Assembly (NCBI GenBank): GCA_964413265.1 | Contig: CAYPRX010000119.1 | Location: 17,515-81,514, forward strand | Reading direction: 5' to 3' | DNA length: 64,000 nt | DNA from: CAVYGN01 sp964413265 | Lineage (GTDB): Bacteria > Spirochaetota > Brevinematia > Brevinematales > JAOACQ01 | In this document: positions 7,470-16,301 of the stretch, one piece after another | How positions within the stretch are numbered: the first letter of the stretch is position 1 | How the letters are laid out: every line of letters starts with the position of its first letter | Made by a program: the position numbers and the translations under genes | Notes under the pieces: model-generated | Seen by the model: only the letters and a program-made list of their open reading frames with translations | What the model was told of the DNA's origin: nothing | Database searches by the model: none

Positions 7470-9173
7470 TCAGAAACCAAGACGCTTAAATTGTTTTTCT
7501 ATATCATGCTTTGAAATACTGAAAACAACAGGTCTTCCATGGGGGCAGGAATAACGGTTTGGTGTAACTTCCCAATCCCCAATGAGCATCAGTGCTTCTT
7601 CTTTGGAAAGTGATTCATGAGCTCGGATCGATCTTTTGCAGGCCATCTGCTTTATTGCCCTGTCTGCGAAATCGAGAGGTTTCGCACCAGGATTTTCCTC
7701 CAGGGTCTCTATGAATCCAGTAAGAGCCTCAGCCGCATCCCTGAAATCAATGAAAAGCGGAGCACCGCTGATTATAAAACCTGTCCCTCCGAAGTGCTCA
7801 ACTGAGAAGCCCATTGATTTTAAAAAAGGAAGATTCTCTATAATGTCGTCAACGATTCCAGCCGGGACCTCAATACTGATGGGGTTATGAAATTCCTGAG
7901 TTTCAAGAAATTTTTTTTCATAACCATCCTTTAATTTTTCATAATTGATTCTCTCATGTGCTGCATGCTGATCGACCATTATCATTGAGTCTTCATTTTC
8001 AAAGAGGAGGTATGTCATAAAAACAGTTCCAATATAACGACATTCGGAAATTTTTATCATATTGTCTTGTTTAAACAGGCTGCCACCTGGTGAGTCTTTA
8101 TTTATCATGAATGAAGTAATAGCAGTGCCTATTCGCTCTTCAAAAGGCGTGAAGGAGACCTTTCCTTCGTCGCTTTCACTAATACCCGTATTGGATTCAA
8201 CAGATCTTTTTATTGCTTCAACAGCGGCCTTTGTTATCAGAGCCTCATCCCTGAAGCGAACCTCTTTTTTCATCGGGTGAACATTCACATCGACATATGA
8301 AGGGTTGATTGTAAGGAATAGAAAAACTGCAGGATTGTATCCCTTCGGGATAAGATTACCATAAGAATTATTAATAATGAAATAGAAATTTTTCCACTCA
8401 ACGGCTCTTCTGTTGACGAAGAGGACCTGGTACATTCTATTGGGACGCAGGAAAACAGGCTTTGTAACAAAACCCGACATGCTGAAATTTTCACCCATGC
8501 CCTCGACCGGGATAAGGTATTCTGTGGTGTCGGAATAAAAATCTGCTATTCTCTCAAGGCTGGTTGACTTTTTTGGTGAAATAAATTTTCTTTTTCCCTC
8601 AGTGATGAATTCAAAGCTTATCTCAGGAAAAGCTAGTGCTTTTTTCACTATTTCTCTTTCAAGCTGTTTTTGTTCTGCCTGAGCGCCGGATAGAAACTTT
8701 TCTCTGGCCGGAAGATTATAAAACAGGTCCTTAACTATAACGGTTGTTCCAACATTCATACCCGTCTCAGTTACTTTAAGCTTCTCGCCGTTCCTGATCT
8801 CAGACCGGAACCCTTCAGGCGATCCTTTCTGCCTGGAGAGTATAACCATCTGTGAAACTTCAGCTATGCTTGAAAGGGCTTCTCCCCTGAAGCCTAGAGT
8901 CTTTAGAATATCAATATCCTTGAAACTCGATATTTTACTTGTTGCGTGATTTTTTGTACATATAACAAGATCATCCTTATCCATACCCATGCCGTTATCC
9001 TGGACTTCGATGTAGGTTTTACCCCCATTTGAGATTCCGACAGAAATCCGGTCAGCTCCGGCATCTATCGAATTATCGAGGAGTTCCCTGACAACCGAAG
9101 CAGGCCTTTCAATTACTTCACCTGCAGCTATTTTTACGATGGTATCATAATCAAGTTCATGGATCAGGCCCAC
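7470..9173 (-). CDS. mutL: DNA mismatch repair protein MutL
   Basis: 567 aa. The GHKL ATPase N-terminus is complete: IAAGEVIERPASVVRELLDNSIDAGA, DNGMGM, KNHATSKI, GFRGEALSSI. The C-terminal domain has the nicking-endonuclease signature DQHAAHERINYE (DQHA-X2-E-X4-E), the ACKRSIRAHE segment and SCPHGRP, ending QFKRLGF. This is therefore the endonuclease-competent type that nicks the nascent strand, used where MutH is absent. It overlaps the upstream lgt by 10 nt and probably shares its promoter. No mutS is in the window. Confidence 0.97.
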   Translation of the reverse strand: MGLIHELDYDTIVKIAAGEVIERPASVVRELLDNSIDAGADRISVGISNGGKTYIEVQDNGMGMDKDDLVICTKNHATSKISSFKDIDILKTLGFRGEALSSIAEVSQMVILSRQKGSPEGFRSEIRNGEKLKVTETGMNVGTTVIVKDLFYNLPAREKFLSGAQAEQKQLEREIVKKALAFPEISFEFITEGKRKFISPKKSTSLERIADFYSDTTEYLIPVEGMGENFSMSGFVTKPVFLRPNRMYQVLFVNRRAVEWKNFYFIINNSYGNLIPKGYNPAVFLFLTINPSYVDVNVHPMKKEVRFRDEALITKAAVEAIKRSVESNTGISESDEGKVSFTPFEERIGTAITSFMINKDSPGGSLFKQDNMIKISECRYIGTVFMTYLLFENEDSMIMVDQHAAHERINYEKLKDGYEKKFLETQEFHNPISIEVPAGIVDDIIENLPFLKSMGFSVEHFGGTGFIISGAPLFIDFRDAAEALTGFIETLEENPGAKPLDFADRAIKQMACKRSIRAHESLSKEEALMLIGDWEVTPNRYSCPHGRPVVFSISKHDIEKQFKRLGF

Positions 9174-9991
9174 AGGTCATTCCTTTTGTTTAGCTTTAGA
9201 GAATAGTAGATTCCTGCTGCCCCGATAAGAATCATCGGGATGCATAGAACCATTCCCATAGTGAGCCAGCTTCCGGCAAGGTATCCTAGCTGGACATCCG
9301 GCTCCCTGAAAAATTCAACGAAAGATCTTAAAATGCCGTACCCTGCAAAAAAGGATGAAATGATAAGACCTCTGGGTTTATGCTTGAGGCTGGCTAAAAG
9401 CAAAAGGATAATGAAAAGAAGGAGACCCTCAAGTGCCATTTCATATATCTGTGAAGGGTGCCTCGGGAGATTCCCAGGGGCGTTCCGGAACAGCATACCC
9501 CATGGAACATTTGTCGGCCTGCCCCACAATTCGCCGTTTACAAAATTCCCCCACCGACCCATCATAAGACAGAAGGGGATAGGGATGCAGAAAACATCAA
9601 GATAATTCACATAATTCTTTTTTAACACTGAGATGTAAATCCATTCGGAGATGATCACGCCTATCAATGCTCCATGGAAGGAAAGCCCTCCCTCCCAGAT
9701 TTTAATAATGTCTACAGGGTTCTGCATATAATAACCTAAATTGTAAAACAGAATATAACCGAGCCTTCCACCGATTATTAAACCGAGAAAAGCGTAGAAA
9801 ATTATATCTGAAAGTTCAGTTTCTGTAACCTTTATTTTACCCTTTTTTATCAGAATATAAATAAAAAAGTAAGAGAAGAGGAAACCCAATACATACATCA
9901 GACTGTACCAGCGTATGGCAAAAGGTCCCCATATCTGAAGTATAAGGGGGTTGATATCGGGATGGATTAAAAAAGCCTCTACCGGATTCAT
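9164..9991 (-). CDS. lgt: Prolipoprotein diacylglyceryl transferase Lgt
   Basis: 275 aa, multi-spanning membrane enzyme that transfers diacylglyceryl from phosphatidylglycerol to the lipobox Cys of prolipoproteins. The family signature GRWGNFVNGELWGRPT is intact, with LSFHGALIG and RHPSQIYE. AGGAGA sits before the ATG. It heads a two-gene unit with mutL (10-nt overlap). Its presence agrees with the lipoprotein signals at 7055 and 63625, and pgsA, which makes its lipid substrate, is 2 kb away on the other strand. Confidence 0.96.
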   Translation of the reverse strand: MNPVEAFLIHPDINPLILQIWGPFAIRWYSLMYVLGFLFSYFFIYILIKKGKIKVTETELSDIIFYAFLGLIIGGRLGYILFYNLGYYMQNPVDIIKIWEGGLSFHGALIGVIISEWIYISVLKKNYVNYLDVFCIPIPFCLMMGRWGNFVNGELWGRPTNVPWGMLFRNAPGNLPRHPSQIYEMALEGLLLFIILLLLASLKHKPRGLIISSFFAGYGILRSFVEFFREPDVQLGYLAGSWLTMGMVLCIPMILIGAAGIYYSLKLNKRNDLWA

Positions 9992-10025
9992 AGCTTTCTC
10001 CTAGTATTATTAAATTACTGATCTA

Positions 10026-10055
10026 ATTTTAATTAATATCCAGTTATAAAGTCAA
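10026..10055 (-). promoter_or_regulatory. lgt-mutL promoter
   Basis: Minus strand: TTGACT at 10055-10050, 18-nt spacer, TAAAAT at 10031-10026, 35 nt before the lgt start. Confidence 0.5.
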
Positions 10056-10141
10056 AATTTGTTGGCTTGTAATTATTCGATATTACCGGTGAATCTTTAT
10101 TTTTCTTCTCATATATGCTAACATAATATGCAGGTGGTTTA

Positions 10142-11878
10142 ATGAATAAAGTTATATCTATCATCTTTATATTTGTATGTTTTTCGTTTTCATGCGCACA
10201 GAGCTTTATGGATGTTTCAGATGTCAAGCCAGGAATGAGAGGCTACGGTCTTTCGGTATTCAAAGGCTGGGAACCTGAAAAATTCGGTGTCGAAATAATA
10301 GATGTCATCAGAAATACGAATCCAAAAGGTGATATCATTCTTGCACGTCTATCAGGTCCAGATATTGAAAAGAGCGGCGTCATTGCTGGAATGAGCGGCA
10401 GCCCTGTTTATATCGATGACAAGCTTTTAGGCGCCGTAGCTTACACCTGGACATATACGAAAGAGCCTATCTGCGGTATTACCCCCATAAAACAGATAGT
10501 GGCTGAAAAGGACAACTCCGGTGGTTTGAACTCTAAAAAGGTATCCTCAGGGCCCTTGAATTTTAAAAAAATCGGGACCCCGGTTCTTTTAAACGGTTTT
10601 TCAGCGGATGGTGAAGCAAATGTCAGAAAGGTTCTGGATGACGGCACAGGTGACAGGTTTCTCGTTATGAATTCAGGAGATTCAATCAAAAGCCCTGAAG
10701 GCGCACAGTACAGCAACTTAAAAGCCGGTGATTCAGTTGCAGTGAACCTTGTCGACGGTGATTATCATGTCGAGGGGATCGGGACAGTGACATATGTTTC
10801 AAACGACGATATTTATATATTTGGACATCCGATGGACCTTGCAGGAAGAGTATCCATTCCTATATCACGTTCGTATATTTACACTGTTGTGCCTTCAAAC
10901 TATTTTTCCTTTAAAATCGGCACTTCCACTGCCCCGATTGGAGCGGTCGTTTATGACGGACAAAACGGGGTTTATTGCCGAAAAGGCGCCGAACTTGGCA
11001 TGGTACCTGTCAGTGTGGATATCAGTAATAACGGGGATGTTCATCATTATGATTTCCGTGTTGCTGACAACCGGTTTTACTTCCCATCACTATGTTCAGG
11101 TGCGGTTTCCTCATCGCTTCTAAATCATGCAGGTTACCTTGATGATAAAACCATAACCCTGAGTTATGCTATTGATATAAATTACAATGAGAAACATTAT
11201 CTGGCGCAAAATGTCTTTAATTATGCATTCAATCCTTCTTATTTAAGTATTTACGGATTGATATCTGATCTGAATATTCTTTTTGCCTCATTTTATGATA
11301 ATAATATCGGGGGAATAAAGCTTTCCAGGATTACTATTGGAATTGATATAAGGAAGGGTTTAGATTATTATATAATGGATAATTTGACAGTGGACAGAAG
11401 CAGCTATTATCCAGGAGATATTATCCGCTGCAGCGTGCTCTTAAAGAAATACGGGTCTAAATATGAACAGAGAGATTTTGAGCTGAAGATACCGCAAAAT
11501 GCAAAGGCCGGGCAGTACTGGCTTCTTGCAGGAAGCGAGCCTTTTTTCTACAGCGAAGCCGCAAAATTATTCCCGAAATATTATACTATCAACAACATCG
11601 AGGATCTGATAAGCGATGCAGGTCAGAAGCAGGATATAACCCGCCTTGTTGCCGGGATCACTTTTGCACATCAGGGAGTTATGGTCAACGATAAAAAAAT
11701 GGAGAAGTTCCCGGAGAATTATCAGTTCTTATTCGGGTTTAATAAGCCCTGGGACAAGACAAATCCGATGCTTTTTCCAGGCTGGATAAAAGTCGAAATG
11801 CCAGTTGAAAAAGCAGTGTTCGGCATATTCAAAATCAATATCAATGTTGCAGAAAAACAATCAACAAATCCGGAGTAA
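10142..11878 (+). CDS. Secreted SpoIVB-type (S55) serine peptidase
   Basis: 578 aa. An N-terminal hydrophobic stretch ending near CAQS suggests export. The region VKPGMRGYGLSVFKG followed by GMSGSPVY (residues 83-90) matches the peptidase S55 family named after SpoIVB, where the Ser of GMSGSP is the nucleophile; IYIFGHPM further on resembles its conserved GHP segment. The C-terminal half (about 330-578) is beta-rich and not recognised. In Bacilli SpoIVB triggers SpoIVFB; here there is no sporulation context, so an envelope-processing role is an inference. The pgsA start is 3 nt after its stop. Confidence 0.85.
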   Translation: MNKVISIIFIFVCFSFSCAQSFMDVSDVKPGMRGYGLSVFKGWEPEKFGVEIIDVIRNTNPKGDIILARLSGPDIEKSGVIAGMSGSPVYIDDKLLGAVAYTWTYTKEPICGITPIKQIVAEKDNSGGLNSKKVSSGPLNFKKIGTPVLLNGFSADGEANVRKVLDDGTGDRFLVMNSGDSIKSPEGAQYSNLKAGDSVAVNLVDGDYHVEGIGTVTYVSNDDIYIFGHPMDLAGRVSIPISRSYIYTVVPSNYFSFKIGTSTAPIGAVVYDGQNGVYCRKGAELGMVPVSVDISNNGDVHHYDFRVADNRFYFPSLCSGAVSSSLLNHAGYLDDKTITLSYAIDINYNEKHYLAQNVFNYAFNPSYLSIYGLISDLNILFASFYDNNIGGIKLSRITIGIDIRKGLDYYIMDNLTVDRSSYYPGDIIRCSVLLKKYGSKYEQRDFELKIPQNAKAGQYWLLAGSEPFFYSEAAKLFPKYYTINNIEDLISDAGQKQDITRLVAGITFAHQGVMVNDKKMEKFPENYQFLFGFNKPWDKTNPMLFPGWIKVEMPVEKAVFGIFKININVAEKQSTNPE

Positions 11879-11881
11879 TTT

Positions 11882-12493
11882 ATGCCAGATAAAGAAATTG
11901 TTTACAGTGATAAGTTCTGGACAATCCCGAATGTACTTACTATAATCCGCATAATCCTCGTTGTTCCGATTGTCGATCAGATGCGAATCAATACACCTGA
12001 AGCGAATTTTATTGCATTTATCCTGTTCATCATTGCTTACCTGACAGATTTTCTGGATGGTTTCCTGGCCAGGGCAATGAAATCTATGAGCAAGATCGGC
12101 CAGATTATTGATCCTATGGGCGATAAGATCCTGACCATAACTGTTTCAGCTCTTCTCTATTTCAGCCACAAGACAGGAATTTATTTTTTCCTGCTGATCC
12201 TGATGAGAGACCTGGTTATATCAATGGGCGCTATATATGCGTTGAATTCCAGAAAAAAACTTGTCCAGCCATTGCTCAGTGGTAAAATAACAACAATGGT
12301 TCTCGGTTTTGTCCTGGCAATGTACCTGTTGAAAGATTCTCTTGTCCCGATGCTGGTAGATTTCCATCAAACTCTTTGTTTGATTGTGAAGTACGGCACT
12401 TATTTAGCATCCCTGATGCTGATCATTTCAGGCCTGCATTACTCGGTCGATTACTATCGGGGATTTCTTATGCAGAAATCAGCTTCCAAATGA
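11882..12493 (+). CDS. pgsA: CDP-diacylglycerol-glycerol-3-phosphate 3-phosphatidyltransferase
   Basis: 203 aa membrane enzyme, committed step to phosphatidylglycerol. The CDP-alcohol phosphotransferase signature DG-x2-AR-x8-G-x3-D-x3-D is exact at residues 59-81. Hydrophobic segments flank it as usual. It sits 3 nt after the S55 peptidase and 16 nt before apgM, so the three are probably co-transcribed. A different CDP-alcohol transferase (phosphatidylserine or inositol type) is possible but the N-terminus IPNVLTIIRI is typical of PgsA. Confidence 0.92.
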   Translation: MPDKEIVYSDKFWTIPNVLTIIRIILVVPIVDQMRINTPEANFIAFILFIIAYLTDFLDGFLARAMKSMSKIGQIIDPMGDKILTITVSALLYFSHKTGIYFFLLILMRDLVISMGAIYALNSRKKLVQPLLSGKITTMVLGFVLAMYLLKDSLVPMLVDFHQTLCLIVKYGTYLASLMLIISGLHYSVDYYRGFLMQKSASK

Positions 12494-12509
12494 TTTTTTA
12501 AGGCTTTTT

Positions 12510-13736
12510 ATGAAATTTGTTGTGTTTTTGATTGATGGAATGGCCGATTACCCTCTCTCTGAGCTGGGTAATAAAACTCCGCTCGAGGCAGCGAAAACGC
12601 CTAATATCGACAAGATGGCGAAAAAAGCCGTTTTCGGGACATTTTTATCACTTCCAGATAAATTTCCAACTTCTTCCGATGTTGCAAATATGTCCATCCT
12701 TGGATGGGATGTCGAGAAATGTTACACTGGGAGAGGTGCGATAGAGAGCTATGGAATGGGAATACCTCTCGGGCCTGATACTGTGGCATTCAGACTTAAC
12801 CTGATCACAGTTCAAAATGGAATTCTGATCGATTACTCGGCCGGCCATATTGAAACCAGCGAATCAGAGGAAATAATCGCCGGTCTGGAAAAAGAATTCG
12901 GCTGCGAAAAAATCGAGTTCAGGAGCGGTGTAAGCTACCGTAATCTTCTGTATCTCAAAGGGAAGGAATTCAGTACTGAGGTTGTTTATGAAAAACCGGA
13001 TTCTTCATACGGCAAGTCCTGGGAGAATCTGCTGCCCAGACCCAGGACAAAATCAGGAGAAATAACCTCCAAGGCCCTTGTAGACCTTATCTACACAACC
13101 CGGAGTTATCTTGAGAGCCACAGGGTGAACATCAGAAGGATCGGAGAAGGGAAAAATCCTGCAAACATGATATGGCCATGGTCGGGCGGGAAAAAGCCGA
13201 ACATGCCGTCATTTAAAGAATTATATGGACTTGATGGAGGGATTATTTCCGCTGTTGATGTTGTACTCGGCGTGGGAAGACTCGGAAAAATGGAGGCTGT
13301 AAGGCCGGAGGGAGCAACGGGGTATATTGATACTAATTATGAGAACAAGGCTAAGGCAGCAGTCGATATTCTAAAAAATAATGATTTTGTCTACATCCAT
13401 GTTGAAGCGGCGGATGAATGTTCTCACCTCGGAGATCTTGCAAACAAGATAAAGGTCATCGAGGACTGCGACAGGAGGCTTATCGGGACTTTTATTAAAG
13501 AATTCGAAAGGAGGATTGGCGGTGATATCCGGTTCGCAGTTATACCGGACCATCCAGTTCCTATAAGTCTTCGCGATCATACAAGGGATGAAGTTCCATT
13601 CATTATATCCGGTACCGGAGTTTCATCAGATAAAAATATCCTTAAGTATAGTGAAAGGACCTGTCTTGAGGGTAAATATACCCATCTAAAGGGGAGGGAG
13701 TTCATGGACCTTCTGTTTAAGGATAAAGTAGGTTAG
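12510..13736 (+). CDS. apgM: Cofactor-independent phosphoglycerate mutase, archaeal type
   Basis: 408 aa. Converts 3- to 2-phosphoglycerate without bisphosphoglycerate. N-terminal LIDGMADYPL carries the metal-binding Asp of the alkaline-phosphatase fold, followed by KTPLEAAKTPNID, FPTSSDVANMS with the phospho-acceptor Ser, and C-terminal VIPDHPVPISLRDHTRDEVPF with Asp/His ligands. These match ApgM rather than the longer GpmI. The two families are distant, so this is a real choice of pathway enzyme. Gene order follows pgsA and precedes an inositol-phosphatase-like gene with 10 nt between. Confidence 0.92.
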   Translation: MKFVVFLIDGMADYPLSELGNKTPLEAAKTPNIDKMAKKAVFGTFLSLPDKFPTSSDVANMSILGWDVEKCYTGRGAIESYGMGIPLGPDTVAFRLNLITVQNGILIDYSAGHIETSESEEIIAGLEKEFGCEKIEFRSGVSYRNLLYLKGKEFSTEVVYEKPDSSYGKSWENLLPRPRTKSGEITSKALVDLIYTTRSYLESHRVNIRRIGEGKNPANMIWPWSGGKKPNMPSFKELYGLDGGIISAVDVVLGVGRLGKMEAVRPEGATGYIDTNYENKAKAAVDILKNNDFVYIHVEAADECSHLGDLANKIKVIEDCDRRLIGTFIKEFERRIGGDIRFAVIPDHPVPISLRDHTRDEVPFIISGTGVSSDKNILKYSERTCLEGKYTHLKGREFMDLLFKDKVG

Positions 13737-13746
13737 GAGAATATTA

Positions 13747-14538
13747 ATGAGGAATTTACATAAATTTCTTGATTTTGCATTTCTATGCGCTTTGAAGGCA
13801 GGTAATATAATTAAAAAGGGGTTTTATGCTGAAAAGAATATATTTTTTAAGAGTTTCGCGAATCCTGTTACTCAGTTCGATAGAGCATCAGAAGAATTAA
13901 TAGTGGGGATGATACGGGAAAAATTCCCCACGCATTCCATACTCACAGAGGAAAATCTCTCAATGCAGAGAGATTCCTCAATCAAATGGATTATCGATCC
14001 TCTGGACGGAACGGTCAATTTCACACACCGTATTCCATTTGTCAGCGTATCCATCGGGCTCGAAATTGAAAATGAAATCGTTCTTGGGGTTGTTTATAAC
14101 CCTATGCTTGATGAATGGTTCTGGGCCGCAAAAAACAGCGGAGCTTTTTTCAACAGAAAGAGGATACATGTTTCGGATGTCAGGGAAGTATCTAAAGCCC
14201 TGGTTGTAACCGGCTTTCCCTATGAATCCATCGGAAGGGTTGAATTTCTAATGAAGCCTCTGGCACGGATCAGTCATAATTTCACCGGTTTCAGAAGGTT
14301 TGGATCGGCCTCCATAGATATGTGTTATGTAGCCCGAGGAAGTTTCGAGGCCTTCTATGAGGAAAACCTGAAACCATGGGACACAGCCGCGGGCAAGATC
14401 ATTGTAGCTGAAGCAGGAGGAACTATGTCGGATTATTCCGGAGAAATCTACAATATCTACAAGAATACAATCATAGCGGACAATGGCCTGATCCATAATT
14501 CAATTCTTGACATACTCAAAGATATTCCTGTTCCTTAG
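13747..14538 (+). CDS. Inositol monophosphatase family protein
   Basis: 263 aa. Mg-dependent Li-sensitive phosphatase fold: LTEEN (residues 67-70), WIIDPLDGTVNF (81-92) and WDTAAGKIIVAEAGG carry the metal ligands. Likely substrates are inositol-1-phosphate or another sugar phosphate; fructose-1,6-bisphosphatase activity is known in the family and cannot be excluded. It ends the run that starts with the S55 peptidase. The next gene is 150 nt away behind its own regulatory region. Confidence 0.92.
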   Translation: MRNLHKFLDFAFLCALKAGNIIKKGFYAEKNIFFKSFANPVTQFDRASEELIVGMIREKFPTHSILTEENLSMQRDSSIKWIIDPLDGTVNFTHRIPFVSVSIGLEIENEIVLGVVYNPMLDEWFWAAKNSGAFFNRKRIHVSDVREVSKALVVTGFPYESIGRVEFLMKPLARISHNFTGFRRFGSASIDMCYVARGSFEAFYEENLKPWDTAAGKIIVAEAGGTMSDYSGEIYNIYKNTIIADNGLIHNSILDILKDIPVP

Positions 14539-14550
14539 CATCATTTAAGC

Positions 14551-14579
14551 TTGAAATTATATCAAATTTGATATATTAT
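14551..14579 (+). promoter_or_regulatory. Sigma-70 promoter overlapping an 18-bp palindrome
   Basis: TTGAAA at 14551-14556, 17-nt spacer, TATTAT at 14574-14579. The spacer is filled by a perfect palindrome TATATCAAATTTGATATA at 14558-14575. A protein bound there would block this promoter. The site is also about 95 nt upstream of the -24/-12 element at 14649, a usual distance for an NtrC-type enhancer. Confidence 0.65.
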
Positions 14580-14648
14580 AATTGATTATATTGAATTTTT
14601 TTTGCTTATTCTGCCTTGTCGCAATTGATAACTTCTTTCAATAATCAG

Positions 14649-14664
14649 TGGTATGAAATTTGCT
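14649..14664 (+). promoter_or_regulatory. Sigma-54 (-24/-12) promoter
   Basis: TGGTATGAAATTTGCT fits TGGCACG-N4-TTGC(A/T): GG at 14650-14651 and GC at 14662-14663 with exactly ten bases between, differing at two positions of the -24 block. The predicted start is near 14675, just before a GGAG ribosome site and the ATG at 14689. The operon it precedes ends with a sigma-54 activator, which supports the call. Confidence 0.7.
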
Positions 14665-14688
14665 TAAATAATATAAAATGGAGCTTAT

Positions 14689-15222
14689 ATGAATGGCATC
14701 GGTAATCAATTTGCAGAATCTTTTAAAATCATTCTGACCGTGCTGGGAATAATAAGCGCATATCCTGTCGTGTCCAGTGATAATTTTTTTGTTTACAGGA
14801 ACCTTAAAGATCCTACGATTATTAACGGCCAATTCCGCTGCGGAAATCTGATAAACAGTTCTCTTCAGGGCATTATTGACAGCGGAATACCGGTCTATAT
14901 CGTTTATGACTTGAAATCTGACGCCAATAGAAGGGAAATTTATAAGATGTCCATTATTAAAAATATTCATTATGACGGTACTAATTATTTTTTAAACAGC
15001 GCCGGTCCTTATACCTTCAATATTATGACGAACATTCTCTCGGTTCAGGAATTTGTTTTTCTGACAAACGCTGATCTCTATGCCGGCATTGATATTGAAA
15101 CTGAGGTTAAAATCCTTATCAGCTGCGATATGGCACCTGAGATAGTGAATCTATGGGGCAATAAGCCAAAGGTTGTCCTGAATTATAATTTCGGTTCATC
15201 AGAAAAAAAGGAAGGAAAATGA
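14689..15222 (+). CDS. Secreted DUF4390-like protein upstream of sensor kinase
   Basis: 177 aa with a plausible signal peptide (hydrophobic residues about 11-26, then SSDNFF). The mature part is beta-rich: QFRCGNLINSSLQGIIDSGIPVYIVYDL resembles the start of DUF4390, a family often encoded directly before NtrY-like kinases. Its last codons overlap the kinase start by 4 nt, as for dedicated signalling partners. A periplasmic role in signal input is an inference. The family match is moderate. Confidence 0.65.
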   Translation: MNGIGNQFAESFKIILTVLGIISAYPVVSSDNFFVYRNLKDPTIINGQFRCGNLINSSLQGIIDSGIPVYIVYDLKSDANRREIYKMSIIKNIHYDGTNYFLNSAGPYTFNIMTNILSVQEFVFLTNADLYAGIDIETEVKILISCDMAPEIVNLWGNKPKVVLNYNFGSSEKKEGK

Positions 15223-16301
15223 GAGTACGCTTTATTATTATTTTCATATCGGCGTTGATTTTTATTCTTTTGACATCCCTTCTGGCAAGCTATACCATTA
15301 TTTCAAACACCCAAAAGGAATTTGAGAATGAACTGGTCAATATAACGAAATCTTCTGCTCAAAGCCCGGAGGTATCGCAGAAAGTTTCCATATTCAGGGC
15401 TTTTTCCAAACAAAGGGTCGTTGAGATAACACGCTCCGTCCTGGGAATATTTTTCTTGGAAGCCGTGGTTATGTCGCTCTTATACATTTTTTTTATTTTC
15501 GGGGTCACCAAACCGATCGGAAAGTTATCAAGTGCCGTAAGGTATGTTTATTTCGGAGGAAATGAGGAGGATCTTTTATTAAAAGAGACGGGAACTGAGG
15601 AGATCAGGACTCTCATCAGAGCGTTTAATGATATGATAATTAAACTCAAAAATTATGAAAAAATTCTTGGAAATATCCAGAAATACAGGGGATGGAAGGA
15701 AATCTCAAGAATAATAGTGCATGAGATCAATAACATCATTTCACCCATACAGACATATATGGAATATCTTGCAGACAAGGGGAATGAAAAAGATAAAGTA
15801 TCTTTTATACTCAATAAGCTCAATGAAATGAAAATGATTTTGAGTAAGTTCCGGGAGATATCCCATTTTCCCGATGCAAATCTTGAGGAAAGGGATGTAA
15901 TCCCTATCATAGAAGAGGTATGCAGGGAATTTAAAAATGCGAAACTCTCACATGGAATTGAGCCTGTGTTTATTCTGAAAATCGATACAATCCTGTTCAA
16001 GGAAACAATAAGAAACTTGATCAAGAATGGCATAGAGGCGGGGGAAGGCTCAAGAGTTGAAGTAATATTAAAAAATGACGGGAATGAAAAAGTCATTCTG
16101 ATCAGAGACACCGGGTGCGGGATGAGCCCGGATACAGTAAAAAAGATATTTGAGCCAGGCTATTCAACAAAAAAAGGAAATATCGGGATAGGACTTACAA
16201 TTGTAAAGAGCCTTACTCAGGAACAGAACGCCCGGATAGAAGTTGAGAGTGGAATAGACAAGGGCACGACCTTCGCGCTTATCTTCCAGGAGGGAATATG
16301 A
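15219..16301 (+). CDS. NtrY-like sensor histidine kinase
   Basis: 360 aa. Two membrane helices (about 5-28 and 75-98) enclose a short periplasmic loop of about 45 residues. A HAMP-like segment follows, then the phospho-acceptor box IVHEINNIISPI with His168 and a HATPase domain: RNLIKNGIEAG (N box), IRDTGCGMS (G1) and GNIGIGLTIVKSL (G2). The HEINN-PI box is the NtrY/NtrB type. It overlaps its response regulator by 4 nt, so the pair is cognate. The tiny sensing loop suggests the preceding secreted protein may contribute the signal. Confidence 0.92.
   Translation: MRVRFIIIFISALIFILLTSLLASYTIISNTQKEFENELVNITKSSAQSPEVSQKVSIFRAFSKQRVVEITRSVLGIFFLEAVVMSLLYIFFIFGVTKPIGKLSSAVRYVYFGGNEEDLLLKETGTEEIRTLIRAFNDMIIKLKNYEKILGNIQKYRGWKEISRIIVHEINNIISPIQTYMEYLADKGNEKDKVSFILNKLNEMKMILSKFREISHFPDANLEERDVIPIIEEVCREFKNAKLSHGIEPVFILKIDTILFKETIRNLIKNGIEAGEGSRVEVILKNDGNEKVILIRDTGCGMSPDTVKKIFEPGYSTKKGNIGIGLTIVKSLTQEQNARIEVESGIDKGTTFALIFQEGI

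Noticed and set aside
10033..10227. Antisense 64-codon frame before the S55 peptidase
   Set aside because: It overlaps the promoter and signal peptide of the S55 gene and shows no family match.
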